DNA from: Microdochium bolleyi
Lineage: Eukaryota > Ascomycota > Sordariomycetes > Xylariales > Microdochiaceae
DNA: 64,000 nt
Reading direction: 5' to 3'
Assembly (NCBI GenBank): GCA_001566295.1
Contig: KQ964268.1
Location: 124,001 to 188,000, forward strand
Every line of letters starts with the position of its first letter. The stretch's first letter is position 1. Under the pieces are notes generated by a model that did not search any database, had not been told where the DNA came from, and was given only the letters and a program-made list of their open reading frames with translations. The translations under genes and the position numbers were made by a program. Of this stretch, positions 11,116 to 21,720 are shown one piece after another.

Positions 11116-11422
11116 TACAGAATTGACATGGGTTCATTGTTGTTACAGGATGATGAATGTTCTCAAAAGCGTCGTTCTGGTGATGCTCGCGTGCGGCTCT
11201 TCAGTGTCCATGACCTGTCGCAAGTTTAGGGCATAAACCTGCCGGCGCTCGTGAATGTCAATATCTGCGACGTCGTGATATAGGGGACCATTTCTCATGC
11301 CTAGCTCGCCGAAATGCTGACGGCATTGGTTTCAGCAGGGTTTTGGGAGTCAATTCATCTTCGCCGAAGAATATATGAACCGGGGATGCATGATCTTCTT
11401 TTTATTCCAACTGTAGGTGCTA

Positions 11423-14400
11423 TCACCGCCGTGCGTTATTGTCGAGCAGCGAGTCGACGCTCATACGTCGCTGCCATGGCATCCGCAAAAAAGGACGCCG
11501 GGGCTGTGGTACGCCGCTATTACCATCCTGCTGCTGTCCAGACCCCATCGCACCCGTCGAGTGCCCGTCGCCGCCGTGCTCCAGCCCTCGGTAGAGCGTG
11601 CTGCCAGGCCAGTCGAACGTCACCATGGTCCGGTCGGCAATCTTCTGCATCTCCCTCGCCTCGAGCAGGCGGTCTGGCGTCTCTCCAGCGTGGTGGTAGT
11701 CATCGCCGCGTTCCTTCTCGTCAATAAACACGGGGCCTTGTCCCTGTCCATGCTGCAGCCCGCCCTGGCTGAACTTGGCATTGTAGAAGAGCATCGGCAG
11801 CACGCTGTCCTTCCACACCGGCCGGTGGTGCCGGTGCCGCCACGTCCCGTACACTGTCGCCACGAGCAGCACCGCCGTCGCGAGGAGCAGCGCGAGCGGG
11901 AACCGCAGCCACTTCTCGTCCATGGCGATGCACACGACCGTGAGCCACACCTCGCCCCGGACCTGGCCCTTCTCGAGCGGCGGGCGCCCGCCCACAAGCT
12001 CGTCCGTGCCGTTGTTCCACGTCGCCGCGCCGAACTGGAACCGGTACCGCGCGGTCACGGCGTCGGCAAAGTCCCGGAACCACGCCTCGATGCTGCCCGT
12101 GCTCGCGGCGCCCTTGGCGTACAGCGCCTCGAGGGTGCTCGCGATGACGCTGATGGGCGCCGTGCACGCGGGCCCCGTGCGCGGGTCGGCCTTGCACGAC
12201 CCCGAGAGGATGCTGTCGCGCAGCACGGAGCCCACGGCGCGGTGGAAGTTGTACGCGTGCCGGTAGATGCACGCCTCGGGCGCGCGGTAGTGCACCCAGT
12301 GGTAGTCGGCCTCCTGCTGCTGCTGGGGGTCATCACCACCGACGCCGGTGCCGGTGGCCAGGGGCTTCATGACGTCGTCGAGGATCCGGGGCTGGTACAT
12401 GATCATGTCGACCGCGATGGGTGACGAGGACATGTTGGCGCGAGTGTAGACGGGCTGGTGGTTATCGCTGATGCTGCCGACGTCCCAGGGGATCCAGACA
12501 GAGCAGGGGGACTTGATCGTGGCATAGAAGATGCCGCTGCCGGACCAGGTCGTTCCAGAGCCGTGGTCGCTCGACATGTCGATGCCCCTGGGGCGGTCGG
12601 CCAGCGTGCCCATCTTGGCCGGCCAGAACTGCCGCTCCAGGCGCTTCAGGGGCTGTTTGGAGGTGCTGTCCGCGGCCTCGGCCTCGACCAGCTCGCCGCT
12701 GCGCACCGCGGAGGAGAATGTGCGCAGGCAGGGGTACATGTGACACGCGGCGGCGAGGAAGCTGTCCGGTACTGGCGTTGTGCTGGTGCTCGTGTCGTTT
12801 GGGCCCGGGGCGATGTAGTCCGGGTCGTTGATCATCAGCATCGTCGTGTTGTGCAGCGCATACCGCGCCGTCATGCCGTGCTCGGGCGACAGCGCCGAGC
12901 CGAGCCACTGCTCCATCCTGGCCGATATGTTGTAGGCCGAGCTCATGTTGAAAACGGTCCCAAAGGCGTTCCGGCTTACGTTCATCCCGGCCAGGCTGCC
13001 GACATCAGGACCGGTCTGCTTGGGCGTGGTTTTGACGGAGGACGAAATATCGCTGCAGTAGCTGCACACACCGACTGTCGAGTGCGTCTTTGAAAGGAAG
13101 AAATCTGCTTGAGCGGTTAGGTTGTCCAAGTGGTACGTGGTAGAGCCGAGGAACGGCAAGGCCAGGTCCGCCGATGCTAAGGGCTGCGATGATGTGGCCG
13201 GTGTGCTGCGGCGGCGCCGGTTCGCCTTCTCGCCATCAATGATCGCCGGATCGGGGCTTTGGTTGAAGGTGCAGTTCCCCGTCTCGCAGGTGAACCCGAC
13301 CCTGTTCTCGACCCCCCTGGGCGCCGTCGCGGTTGACAACAGCGCCACGATCGTGTCGCTTGTCGCTTCGCCCCCTTTACCTGGGTAACCCCTTATGAAC
13401 CCGCCCTCGCGAGGCACGTACTGCGCCATCGGCAGCGCCGCGAGGCCGCCCTGGCCAGGCTTCGTACAGGGCTCGGTCTGGCTCGCCTGCTGCACGAACG
13501 GCCCGACGAGGAACGACACGAGGAAGAGCACCGCCGCGCCGAGCGAGATCAGGTCCCGCCCGTGCAGCACCCCCGTGAAGAGCCAGAACGCCTTGAACGG
13601 GTTGCGCGACGCCCCGTCGAACTTCTCGATGTGGCCGAGCGGCCGGGGCTTGTTGCTGCGGTGGTGCGCGGCGTCCTCGGTCGCGGCGAACCAGCTCCAT
13701 TTGCGCTGCGCGATGATCTGCGAGAGGACGAAGACCAGCCCCGCGCGGAAGAAGGTCGACATGAGCGCCAGCACCGTGTTGAGGTTCACGTACCGGCCCC
13801 AGTCGGGCACGCGGGCCTTGTCGTGGACCCTGAGGAGGATTCCGAGTCCCAACAGGAGCGCGAACAGGGCCACGAGTGTGGCGATCTCCCACTTCCACTC
13901 CCGCCAGATGCGGTACTTCGGGATCTTCGGGGGGCTGGGCGTCTGCTCTGGCGGTATACTATGGGTTGGCGGGGACGGGGCGTGATCTTGCTGGTATGTC
14001 TGGGACGGCTGGTTGGTCGGGTAGGTGTTGCCATACGTCACGCCATCTGTGCTGTAGTGGTGCTGATTGTGCCCACGGTACGCCGACGGCTCATGCTCGC
14101 TCAGCCGATCCATTGGTATCGTCGAGTAGGCGCCGTAAGGACCCGCCGTGTCGTTCTTCTCGCCATCGTACGGATCAGGCTGCGGGTGCTGCTGATGCCG
14201 CGAAAAGGAGTGCTCCTCGGCAATCACCGGGTGCACTTCTACCGTCGGCTGAAATCGGGCACTCTTGGTTGTGGCCAAGCTCACAGAGCGATCAAGGTGC
14301 ACCGACATGCCATCCTCGGACTCGAGTGGTGATACAGGGCGAGCCGATCCGCGGAGTGACGTTGCGTGATGTAGCGAGTTGGGTGACAGCTGCCGGCTGT

Positions 14401-14476
14401 GTAGGTTGTCATCGTCGACGGCGGCGGCACCGTGACCGCGCGGCGTCAACGAGGCGTAGGAGAAGCGGCCCGCCAT
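11423..14476 (-). CDS. DUF3176-type multi-pass membrane protein
   Basis: A single open frame of 1017 residues. Residues 1-190 are a disordered, Gln/Pro/Ser/His-rich cytoplasmic N-terminus. Hydrophobic segments lie at about 197-215, 235-255 and 308-328. The sequence between them carries the signature of the DUF3176 family (PF11374): QRKWSWF at 257-263 and RPLGHIEKFDGASRNPFKAF at 278-297. A large extracytoplasmic region follows (about 330-850), with several N-glycosylation sequons and paired cysteines such as FTCETGNCTF. A final membrane helix lies at about 857-877, with a roughly 140-residue cytoplasmic tail. The family is abundant in filamentous ascomycetes and has no established function. 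The length is typical to slightly long. An unspliced intron cannot be excluded but none is needed. It sits tail-to-tail with the Pth11-like gene (307 bp apart) and divergently from the amidohydrolase. Confidence 0.85.
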   Translation of the reverse strand: MAGRFSYASLTPRGHGAAAVDDDNLHSRQLSPNSLHHATSLRGSARPVSPLESEDGMSVHLDRSVSLATTKSARFQPTVEVHPVIAEEHSFSRHQQHPQPDPYDGEKNDTAGPYGAYSTIPMDRLSEHEPSAYRGHNQHHYSTDGVTYGNTYPTNQPSQTYQQDHAPSPPTHSIPPEQTPSPPKIPKYRIWREWKWEIATLVALFALLLGLGILLRVHDKARVPDWGRYVNLNTVLALMSTFFRAGLVFVLSQIIAQRKWSWFAATEDAAHHRSNKPRPLGHIEKFDGASRNPFKAFWLFTGVLHGRDLISLGAAVLFLVSFLVGPFVQQASQTEPCTKPGQGGLAALPMAQYVPREGGFIRGYPGKGGEATSDTIVALLSTATAPRGVENRVGFTCETGNCTFNQSPDPAIIDGEKANRRRRSTPATSSQPLASADLALPFLGSTTYHLDNLTAQADFFLSKTHSTVGVCSYCSDISSSVKTTPKQTGPDVGSLAGMNVSRNAFGTVFNMSSAYNISARMEQWLGSALSPEHGMTARYALHNTTMLMINDPDYIAPGPNDTSTSTTPVPDSFLAAACHMYPCLRTFSSAVRSGELVEAEAADSTSKQPLKRLERQFWPAKMGTLADRPRGIDMSSDHGSGTTWSGSGIFYATIKSPCSVWIPWDVGSISDNHQPVYTRANMSSSPIAVDMIMYQPRILDDVMKPLATGTGVGGDDPQQQQEADYHWVHYRAPEACIYRHAYNFHRAVGSVLRDSILSGSCKADPRTGPACTAPISVIASTLEALYAKGAASTGSIEAWFRDFADAVTARYRFQFGAATWNNGTDELVGGRPPLEKGQVRGEVWLTVVCIAMDEKWLRFPLALLLATAVLLVATVYGTWRHRHHRPVWKDSVLPMLFYNAKFSQGGLQHGQGQGPVFIDEKERGDDYHHAGETPDRLLEAREMQKIADRTMVTFDWPGSTLYRGLEHGGDGHSTGAMGSGQQQDGNSGVPQPRRPFLRMPWQRRMSVDSLLDNNARR

Positions 14477-16545
14477 GGTCGGCGGCTTGCTAGTGCTTCA
14501 TTCGTGAGAGAAGTGAGGGAGAAGTAGTATGGGCCAAAGGCCAAGTCGAGATCACCAGCCTGGGACAGGAAAATGCTGTGGCTTGCATGAACAACCCGCC
14601 CAGTCAGCAAGCCCGCCCGGCCCCTACGTTGCACCAGACTGCCCTGCACAGTGGCGGATTCGCCCCGTGTTTCGGGGGCCAAGACGTCGGGAGGTTGTCC
14701 AGTCAGAGGCCTCGCACCGCTGGTTTGTGGTCATCGCAAGGCACTCCTGTCAGCAGCCATCCCTGCTGCTTGTGGAGCACAAGCTTATCCGCCAGGGGTC
14801 TGTGACGGCTGTGGCGTTATTCCACCGAGAGCTGTAAATGGTTGTGGGACGGAAGGGACTGGCTGAACAGTCTTCTACATGCTTAGGGTTTGTCTCCTGG
14901 GCAGTCTGTCACAGTATTAGGTGATAGGTATTCAGAATGATCACTCTGGAATATGGGTTACTGAGAACAGGCCTGCGATCGTTGCATCAAGGCGCACTGC
15001 CCAGGGATGACCTTGTATGCCGAATGCAGGGTGTTCCAAAAATAGCAAGTCGATGGTCTCGCTAACTCAGCCTTTCTTGCCCGTGCTTGTAATGCGCTGG
15101 AGCATAGCCCGATGCACCGAGATGACCACGATGATCGCCCTGGGAGTACTGACGCGTCCCAGCCAAGTAACCAGTTCTTAACATGTCGAGTTCAACTTGC
15201 ACTTCTATCGATCATCTGTCCGGTTACCAAGGTCTAGCCACATGGTGGTCTGTGGCGAGATGCATTTCATTCGTGCTGTTTGTCACTTGCACTCAACCGT
15301 CGGAAGTAGACAGTCCAGGCAAATCATATCTCAGCCTCTGAAAATGTAACGGCAGTCGCAGAGGGATAAATCCGCGCATTTCTTCATTGCAGATAACAAT
15401 CATTAAACGGTATCCCAAGATTCGTCCGGAACATCAGACCTTGGGCATCACCTTGGATCGATTACTAGTTTTGACTATAAGCAAGATCTACTATCATGTC
15501 GAATCATGGCCACTCGAAACGCATCCTGAACGAGGCAATTGCACTTTCTCGTCTAGGTCCATTCGCGCCAGATCCTAGGGACGAGTACAGTACGGAGACC
15601 GTCAGCCATCCATTCCCTTGCAGTCTCCACGAGTCTTACGAGAAGCCTGGCTTGCCACAAGACAATGGGAGTTTATCAATAACACGTAGCAAGCCTGCCC
15701 GGTTTTCAGCCGCGCCAAGAAGGCCAACACGGATCGTGCAATGGTACCCTTCAACCAAAACCCTACAGTATTTATCTTTGTTTCAATCTCGGTCTTGGCA
15801 GTGGCCAAAGCGCGTCATACCTGTAGACACTGGAGGATCAATGATGCCATGTCAACACAAAAGTAGTCTTGAGTCCCTACCATCCGGATGATCATATTCA
15901 GCAGCGATTGTCTAAAGCAGCGAGGTTGTCGATTGGTAATTCAAGCTCTTGAAGAGAAACCGGCCCTACGCACCCAAGAAGAGACGAGAAGGCATTCGGT
16001 CACTTGAGTACGTAGAACCTACCTTTTTGTCTCCGGTCTTGAGATGAGAAACTGTTGGCGCATGGCGAGAATGCTGGTCAAGTCCGACACGCGGAGATTC
16101 CAGCGACACCAAAGGCCGAACACTCCCTGGCACAGCAGGAGCACTAAAGTGTGTGGAGCGGTTGTGGCCTACCCTGGCAAAAGCCAGAAAGCCATGACTC
16201 CCGGCTTGTATGGGGGATTGCGGAGAAAGGGTCAAGGCTTGTACTGAATTGGCAGCCTTTGAGGCGTGTCGCGGCAGATATCGTCATGCCTCTGCGGCCC
16301 CGCTGCGATCGGCCCCTCCCCGAGAAACAACGCCCCAGACTTCTCCATGCTCTCTCCACGCTCGCTGCCCGCACGGGCCTGGTTCCGGGGACCCTCCGAC
16401 GGAGTGGACGATCATGGGCATCTGACTAGACAGGATCAGCACGATCCCGAGTACATATATCTACCTAGGGCTACAGGACCCGGATGCAAAAGCACGGCGC
16501 CCTACTGTCACGTTCCATGACTGAGGACGGTCTGACACCAACACC
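14477..16545. other. Divergent promoter region, 2.07 kb
   Basis: It lies between the starts of the DUF3176-like gene (minus) and the amidohydrolase gene (plus), so it should hold both promoters. A weak TATA-like catatatc is at 16454-16461, about 90 bp before the amidohydrolase ATG. Several open frames of 60-130 codons occur but none looks like protein. No repeat or RNA gene was recognised. Confidence 0.5.
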
Positions 16546-17634
16546 ATGGCGAAAATGCTCTCCCACACTCGCCTCACGCCATTGCTGCTCCTCGCAGCCT
16601 GTGCTCTCGGCTATCCAGGCAATAGCAACATGCATCAGACCGCCGCTGAGCTCTGCCTCCCGCCGGGATCCTGGGATGCCCACACCCACCTCTTCGACCC
16701 GGCACGCTTCCCCTACAAGCCGGACCGTGCATACACGCCGGAGCCAGCGTCACTCGACATGCTCCTCGCCGCCGAGTACGCGCAAAACGTCATGATCGTT
16801 CAGGCCTCCGTAGAGGCCAGCCCGGAGGGCCTCGCCGCGCATCTGGCAGAAGCCCGGCAGAACCACGGCGATAGACACTTCCGCGGGACCATGGCGGCCC
16901 CCGCGGACCAGAGCAGCGCTTGGCACCTGGAGAAACTGAGCGACGCGTACCTGCGGTCCCTGCACGACCTCGGGGTTCGGAACATCCGCATCGCGGGCGC
17001 CAACGGCGCCGGCAGCCCCGGGGCCGACAGCGTCGAGTTCGTGCTCCTCCAGCTCCGGAGCGCAGCCGCGTCGTACGCCGTGCGCGAGCTGGGGTGGAGC
17101 ATCTCGGCGCAGCTGCCCCTGAAGATGTGGGCGGCCCTGGCACCACACGTGGACAGCATCATCGGCGGTGGTGTGGATGCCACTGCAGTGTCGCCAGCAC
17201 CGCCGCGCGCTCACTGCGGTGTTAGTGGCGGCCAAGACGGGTCTCATGGCAGGAAAGTCTCCTTGATCGCCGATCACGACGGGTCCGTAGTGTCCAAGGA
17301 CATCGGGACGCCCGAGCTCGCCACGTTCCTCGAGCTTCTGGCCGCGGGGAAGCTGCACGTCAAGCTCGGCGCGCTGCAGCGTCGTGTCTTGTCCTCCGGC
17401 GGCGACCTGAATGCCATGCGGGATGTCGTGAGGGCGATCGCGGGCGCAGCTCCTGGCGGCATCGTCTGGGGCAGCGACTGGCCGCACGTCAATGTCACGC
17501 AGACGGGTCTGGAGCCTGGCCCGCCCATGCAGGGTGTCGACACGGTGACGGAGCTGAAGCTAATGAGGGAGTGGCTGACCGATGAGCAGTGGATGGGAAT
17601 GATGGTCAAGAATCCGGCGAGGCTGTTCAGATGA
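16546..17634 (+). CDS. Secreted or membrane-targeted amidohydrolase-2 family hydrolase (PDC-lactonase-like)
   Basis: 362 residues, read as one exon. After a hydrophobic leader (about residues 8-22) comes the metal-binding start of an amidohydrolase TIM barrel, WDAHTHLFDP, with His46 and His48. The stretch FPYKPDRAYTPEPAS resembles 2-pyrone-4,6-dicarboxylate lactonase-like proteins (PF04909). Further landmarks are His244 in IADHDG and Asp311 in GSDWPH, the expected C-terminal catalytic aspartate. The family hydrolyses lactones or amides of aromatic breakdown products; the substrate here is unknown. The stretch at about residues 208-236 (GGVDATAVSPAPPRAHC onwards) looks like an insertion relative to the fold. 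It may be an unspliced intron, but I found no strong in-phase donor/acceptor pair. A leader peptide is unusual for this family and might instead be a mitochondrial or membrane signal. The ATG context (acaccATGG) is good. Confidence 0.8.
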   Translation: MAKMLSHTRLTPLLLLAACALGYPGNSNMHQTAAELCLPPGSWDAHTHLFDPARFPYKPDRAYTPEPASLDMLLAAEYAQNVMIVQASVEASPEGLAAHLAEARQNHGDRHFRGTMAAPADQSSAWHLEKLSDAYLRSLHDLGVRNIRIAGANGAGSPGADSVEFVLLQLRSAAASYAVRELGWSISAQLPLKMWAALAPHVDSIIGGGVDATAVSPAPPRAHCGVSGGQDGSHGRKVSLIADHDGSVVSKDIGTPELATFLELLAAGKLHVKLGALQRRVLSSGGDLNAMRDVVRAIAGAAPGGIVWGSDWPHVNVTQTGLEPGPPMQGVDTVTELKLMREWLTDEQWMGMMVKNPARLFR

Positions 17635-18657
17635 GTGGGTTTTGGCCAAGGGTGGGAACCATGCTTACGGGAAAACTCGAGATATCGTGGCGGATGAGAC
17701 ATTTCAAGACATTGAACAACATTGAACGTTGAACATAAGGACTTGCAGATCTCTGCCACACTGAAAAGTATCGAATAGTGTCATGAGACCTGGATGCGTT
17801 TCTTGCTATTAGAACGACCCGCAAACCCGCCACATGCCGCGCGCCATATCACTTGCTCGTACTTCTCTGGAGTACATAGTGCTCTCAGGGGTATTGCAGA
17901 CTGTAGGCAGACAGGGGAGAGCTGTCAGCGGTACGTTCTAAACCTGCAACTATTGCCTTGCTTGGGCGAAACTAATAGCGCCACTGTAATCGTTTCCGCA
18001 GCTGCAGTCAGCACAGCCTCAGCAGGGCCTGTTATAGAGCCTTGCGGCTTCACTACCTATAGGAGTGCAGTGGGATGCACCGGGAAAAAGGGACATTGCT
18101 TGACACGGAAAGGAGGGTGGTGCGCACGGGTGAGATCCGTCGGCCTCGCCCCCCAAAACAGGTGCTTATTGCGTCTTGGCACTGCACGATCCTGTCAGAC
18201 CCTGGTCATCTCCCGCCAGAACGTGATAAGGCTGGCAGACTATCAGGCCCCTCCTTGTCCTATAAGGTGGGCAGCCAGCTGAGTGAAGGAAATCCACGCG
18301 TGAGGCGGAAATTGTGCTGCATAGATGTGGACTGCGACACCACCAGCTGCACACTTCAGCAGGGGCCCTTGCTTGCAAGACGGGTGGTTGCAAGAATAGC
18401 AACACAGATACGGCTGCAGCACCCGCCTGCCCATGGGAGAAGTGGCAGTCATTGCACCGGTCCCGAGCCGACAGCCCAGGGTCGGTGCGAAAACCCCCCC
18501 CAACGCCCGCATACATAACCGTGCTGTCCCTGAACGGCCCTGTCGGGCACCTGGGCGGTTCTTCCGAGCGTGGCCCGCGCACGTCTTATAAGCCTTGATA
18601 GAACTAGGCATCTCCCAGACTCGTCTCTGCCACACCCCGATCAGGGACCACATCAAC
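17635..18657. other. Intergenic region, 1.02 kb
   Basis: It contains the 3' flank of the amidohydrolase and the promoter of the next gene, with a TATA element at 18587-18592 listed separately. No coding potential, repeat or RNA gene is apparent. Confidence 0.5.
18587..18592 (+). promoter_or_regulatory. TATA box
   Basis: TATAAG lies 71 bp upstream of the chosen ATG at 18658, a fitting distance for a fungal TATA promoter with a short leader. It supports 18658 as the start; in-frame sequence further upstream has no ATG. Confidence 0.5.
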
Positions 18658-20894
18658 ATGGCAGACACTTCGAAATGGACCTTCTGGCACGACCACACAG
18701 GGGACTGGAGCTGGACCATGACAGTCCCCAACCAGCATGGCTACTACATCGCGTCCTTCCTCGCGACTATTGTCACGCTCGCTGGCGCATCAGCATGGAA
18801 CATCGTTTCCCTGCTCATCCATGCGCACTTTGCCCGCAACGGACCAGCGACAGACATCTTCGGCCTCCAGCAACAGGTCTCGCTCCGCAACTCGCCGAGC
18901 GGTCTCCGTGCCGCTATCGATGCCGTCGCGGTGTTTCTGAGCTGGCGCGGGAAGCCTGGCCGGCGCCGCCTGCGCAGGACTGGCCTGGTCGCGATCATGG
19001 GCATGGTCACGTGGACGAGCTTCTTCGCCGCATCACTGACCACGTCAAGAGCGGCCACAGAAATCACCGACAGGGCCATGGTCCGGGCCGTACCGAAACG
19101 CTGCGGCTTCCTGAAATACACATTCAACAACGAATCCGACATCACCAAGTCCTTTGCGAGCTCCGCGTCCTTTGAGGACCTCATGGACGACAAATGGGCC
19201 AACGACACAGTCGCGGCCAGAGCCTACGCCTTGTCGATGCAGTCAGAGTCGGTGCGCACAGAGAGGTCCCGGTCCGCCTACATGAACCCCAAGCTCGGCT
19301 ACACCCTCGAGAAGAACGTCCCGTGCGCGCTCCCGAACAACTCCTTTTGCTACAATAACGACAATGCGACCATTAGCTTGACCACGGCGAAGCTGAGCTC
19401 GCACGCGGACCTTGGCATCAACGCTCCCGCAAAGGACCGTGTGTTCTTTCAGCACAAGGCGACCTGCTCAATCGCCAACAACCACGCGTTCCTAAGCGAC
19501 GATAGCAACTACTATTACTACAACCTGGGTCCCGTGGGCCGCCCCAATGAGACGGATGCCACTTACAAGCACCGCAAGGGCGTCTGGAGCAAGCAGGTTG
19601 GCTATCAACTAGAGTAAGGACACCCAACCACTTCCCATCACCATTGTTCCTGCTGACGAAGCACTCTGTGCCCTTGCAGTGCGGCGTACGCTGCCCCGAA
19701 TTCGATAGAGGGCGGGTATTGGCGGCCCATCAAGGGCATCGCGAGGAAGGACGCCGAGCTGGGCGTCGTCTTCTTCAGCCAGAACGGCGTGACGTACACC
19801 AGCCCCGTCAACGACCCCTTCTTCATATCCAACATTGCTCGGAACTTCACCGAGAGCAGCAGGTACAAGAGCGACTGGTTTGTCAGGATCCTGATATGCG
19901 CGGAGCAGTTCCGCTGGTGCGCATCCTCCGACGACGCGGGTGCTTGTACCGAATGGGGGAACCAGAGACGGCTGTGGGACGAGGCGATGGGGAAGAGGAC
20001 CACGCTTCCGTGGAATGCCGCCCAGCGAGCCACGGCTGCCAGGATCGCCTTTCCGACGTCGTCTATCAGCATTGTGGACAGTGCAGTCAACTTGAACAGT
20101 GCAGGCAAGTTTCCGAACCGTGCCCGATGATTTCCGACTCCGTAGATACTTCACTTTCCGACCTATCAGCTAACGCCAGATACCCAACAGCCCTGTTCGC
20201 GAGCAACAAGGTCAGGTTCAACCTGCTGTCATCCGGACTGCCCGACGACCAGTGGCACAAGGAAGTATCAGGATGGTTCGAGACGGCCCTGGCCGACTAC
20301 CAAGCCACGACGGACGAGTACGCGCGCAAGAGCAGCGGCCTCGACGCTTTCAACGTGCTCTCGCCTTTCACCGACGCCGACGAGCTCATCACCAAGCGCG
20401 GCTTCACGCACGACATGATGCCCACGCTGCAGGCGCAGTGTGCCGAACAGCTCGTCGACGACACGGCGCACGTGCAGAACTTCAACGTCGTCGCCGTCAT
20501 CATCATCATCGCGGTCTCGGCCGCGCTCGTCGTCGTGAGCTCGTGCTTTGTCGAAATCCTCGACGTATGCAGCGACTGGAGGTACCGCGGTTTCGAGCGG
20601 AGCTCGCGCGGCAAGATTGCGCGGCAGGCCGACGAACGGCTGCATCTCTTGCGGCACACGCTCGACGGGGCCACGGAGACGCCCAGAGCGTGGGGTCTCG
20701 CGCCGTGGACGGGTGTGCCTGTCGTTGTCGGCCCTGCGGGTGCTGATGACGATGATGAGAAGGCCTTGATGACCGAGAGGGACTGCATTGTGCAGCGGCC
20801 CGTGATGAAGGGCGATGATCTGACCATGTACCCCACGCAGACCGACCACCGGCATAGCACGACAAGTCTGGAGTCCACTGCGATGCTGCGATAG
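18658..20894 (+). CDS. Large glycosylated membrane protein of unknown function
   Basis: Three exons give about 701 residues: 18658-19613, 19680-20104 and 20170-20894. Intron 1 is GT-AG (19614-19679). Intron 2 is best read as GC-AG (donor GCAAGT at 20105, acceptor at 20169). A GT donor at 20109 paired with an acceptor at 20179 is also in frame, so that junction is uncertain by a few residues. Two N-terminal hydrophobic segments (about 30-56 and 115-138) are followed by a roughly 460-residue extracytoplasmic region rich in Asn-X-Ser/Thr sites and paired cysteines. It contains a segment (LPDDQWHKEVSGWFETALADYQ) that I recognise from other fungal membrane proteins. A C-terminal helix (NFNVVAVIIIIAVSAALVVV) precedes a roughly 110-residue charged cytoplasmic tail. 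The layout recalls the DUF3176-like protein at 11.4-14.5 kb. No enzymatic motif is visible. A surface role is inferred. Confidence 0.75.
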
Positions 20895-21486
20895 CTTAGC
20901 TTCAAGCATAGGCTAGGACATGTAATTATTTCAAGGTCCTGACAATCGCGCTCGAGAAAGTGGCTTGTGATGAGCCATGGCCGCTCATGCTTCGGGTGGC
21001 GCAGGGTCGCGTCTACGATTATGCCCGGTCCGCGGCTTGGCCACATCACCTCGCCGTCTTGCCTCGCTGGGCCTTGCTCTATCATTAGGCTTCGGACTTC
21101 GCCATCTCATATCACAACGCAGGGGCCGCCCGGCGTGGTGGACGGTATCTCTCTTCTTTGCGCGCGTGACGGCACGTGCACGATGCCCATTTCGCGTTCT
21201 GTTCGGCCTCGGCCGAGGGCAGCGCACAGACTCGACGGAAGTGGGAGTACACCACGGCTTGGAGAGCAATGCGACATTCTCGTGCGCCCGGGACCTCGCG
21301 CACGGCTGAAACCGGGCTCTGGACATGGAGGCGGTTGCGACGAGCCAGGCCTGCCGGAACTGTAATGTCCACTACCCGTAGACATGGCTCACCATTGCCA
21401 GCTGTCCCGCGCGACGACACTCGAGTTCTGGCGTCCCTGTCGGCCGCGGTTGCCACGAAGACACGGTTGAGTCTTTACTCGCCTTG

Positions 21487-21720
21487 AAATTTTGTCAGGT
21501 AAACACGTCCTGAATTAATAACATTGATATCCAAGATATTTGTATTGGATCCCAAAATGCTTTATTTGCAAGAAATATTGGAAAATAAAACAATACCATA
21601 CCAACATCTTCGGATTCAATCTTTTGTGACGAATGTTGTTGTATAAATATTGCAAAACACCTACGATAGTTAACCTGGCCACCTGGAATGTTCTGCTCCC
21701 TTTCGATGCTGCACTGTCAC
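21487..21720. other. AT-rich patch
   Basis: About 230 bp that is clearly richer in A and T than the flanks, with many TpA steps (aataaaac, tataaatattgc). It could be a fragment of a mutated mobile element or a matrix-type spacer. No coding trace is visible. Confidence 0.4.

Noticed and set aside
21487..21720. Complete transposon
   Set aside because: Only AT-rich sequence is present; no terminal repeats, target duplication or transposase trace was seen.
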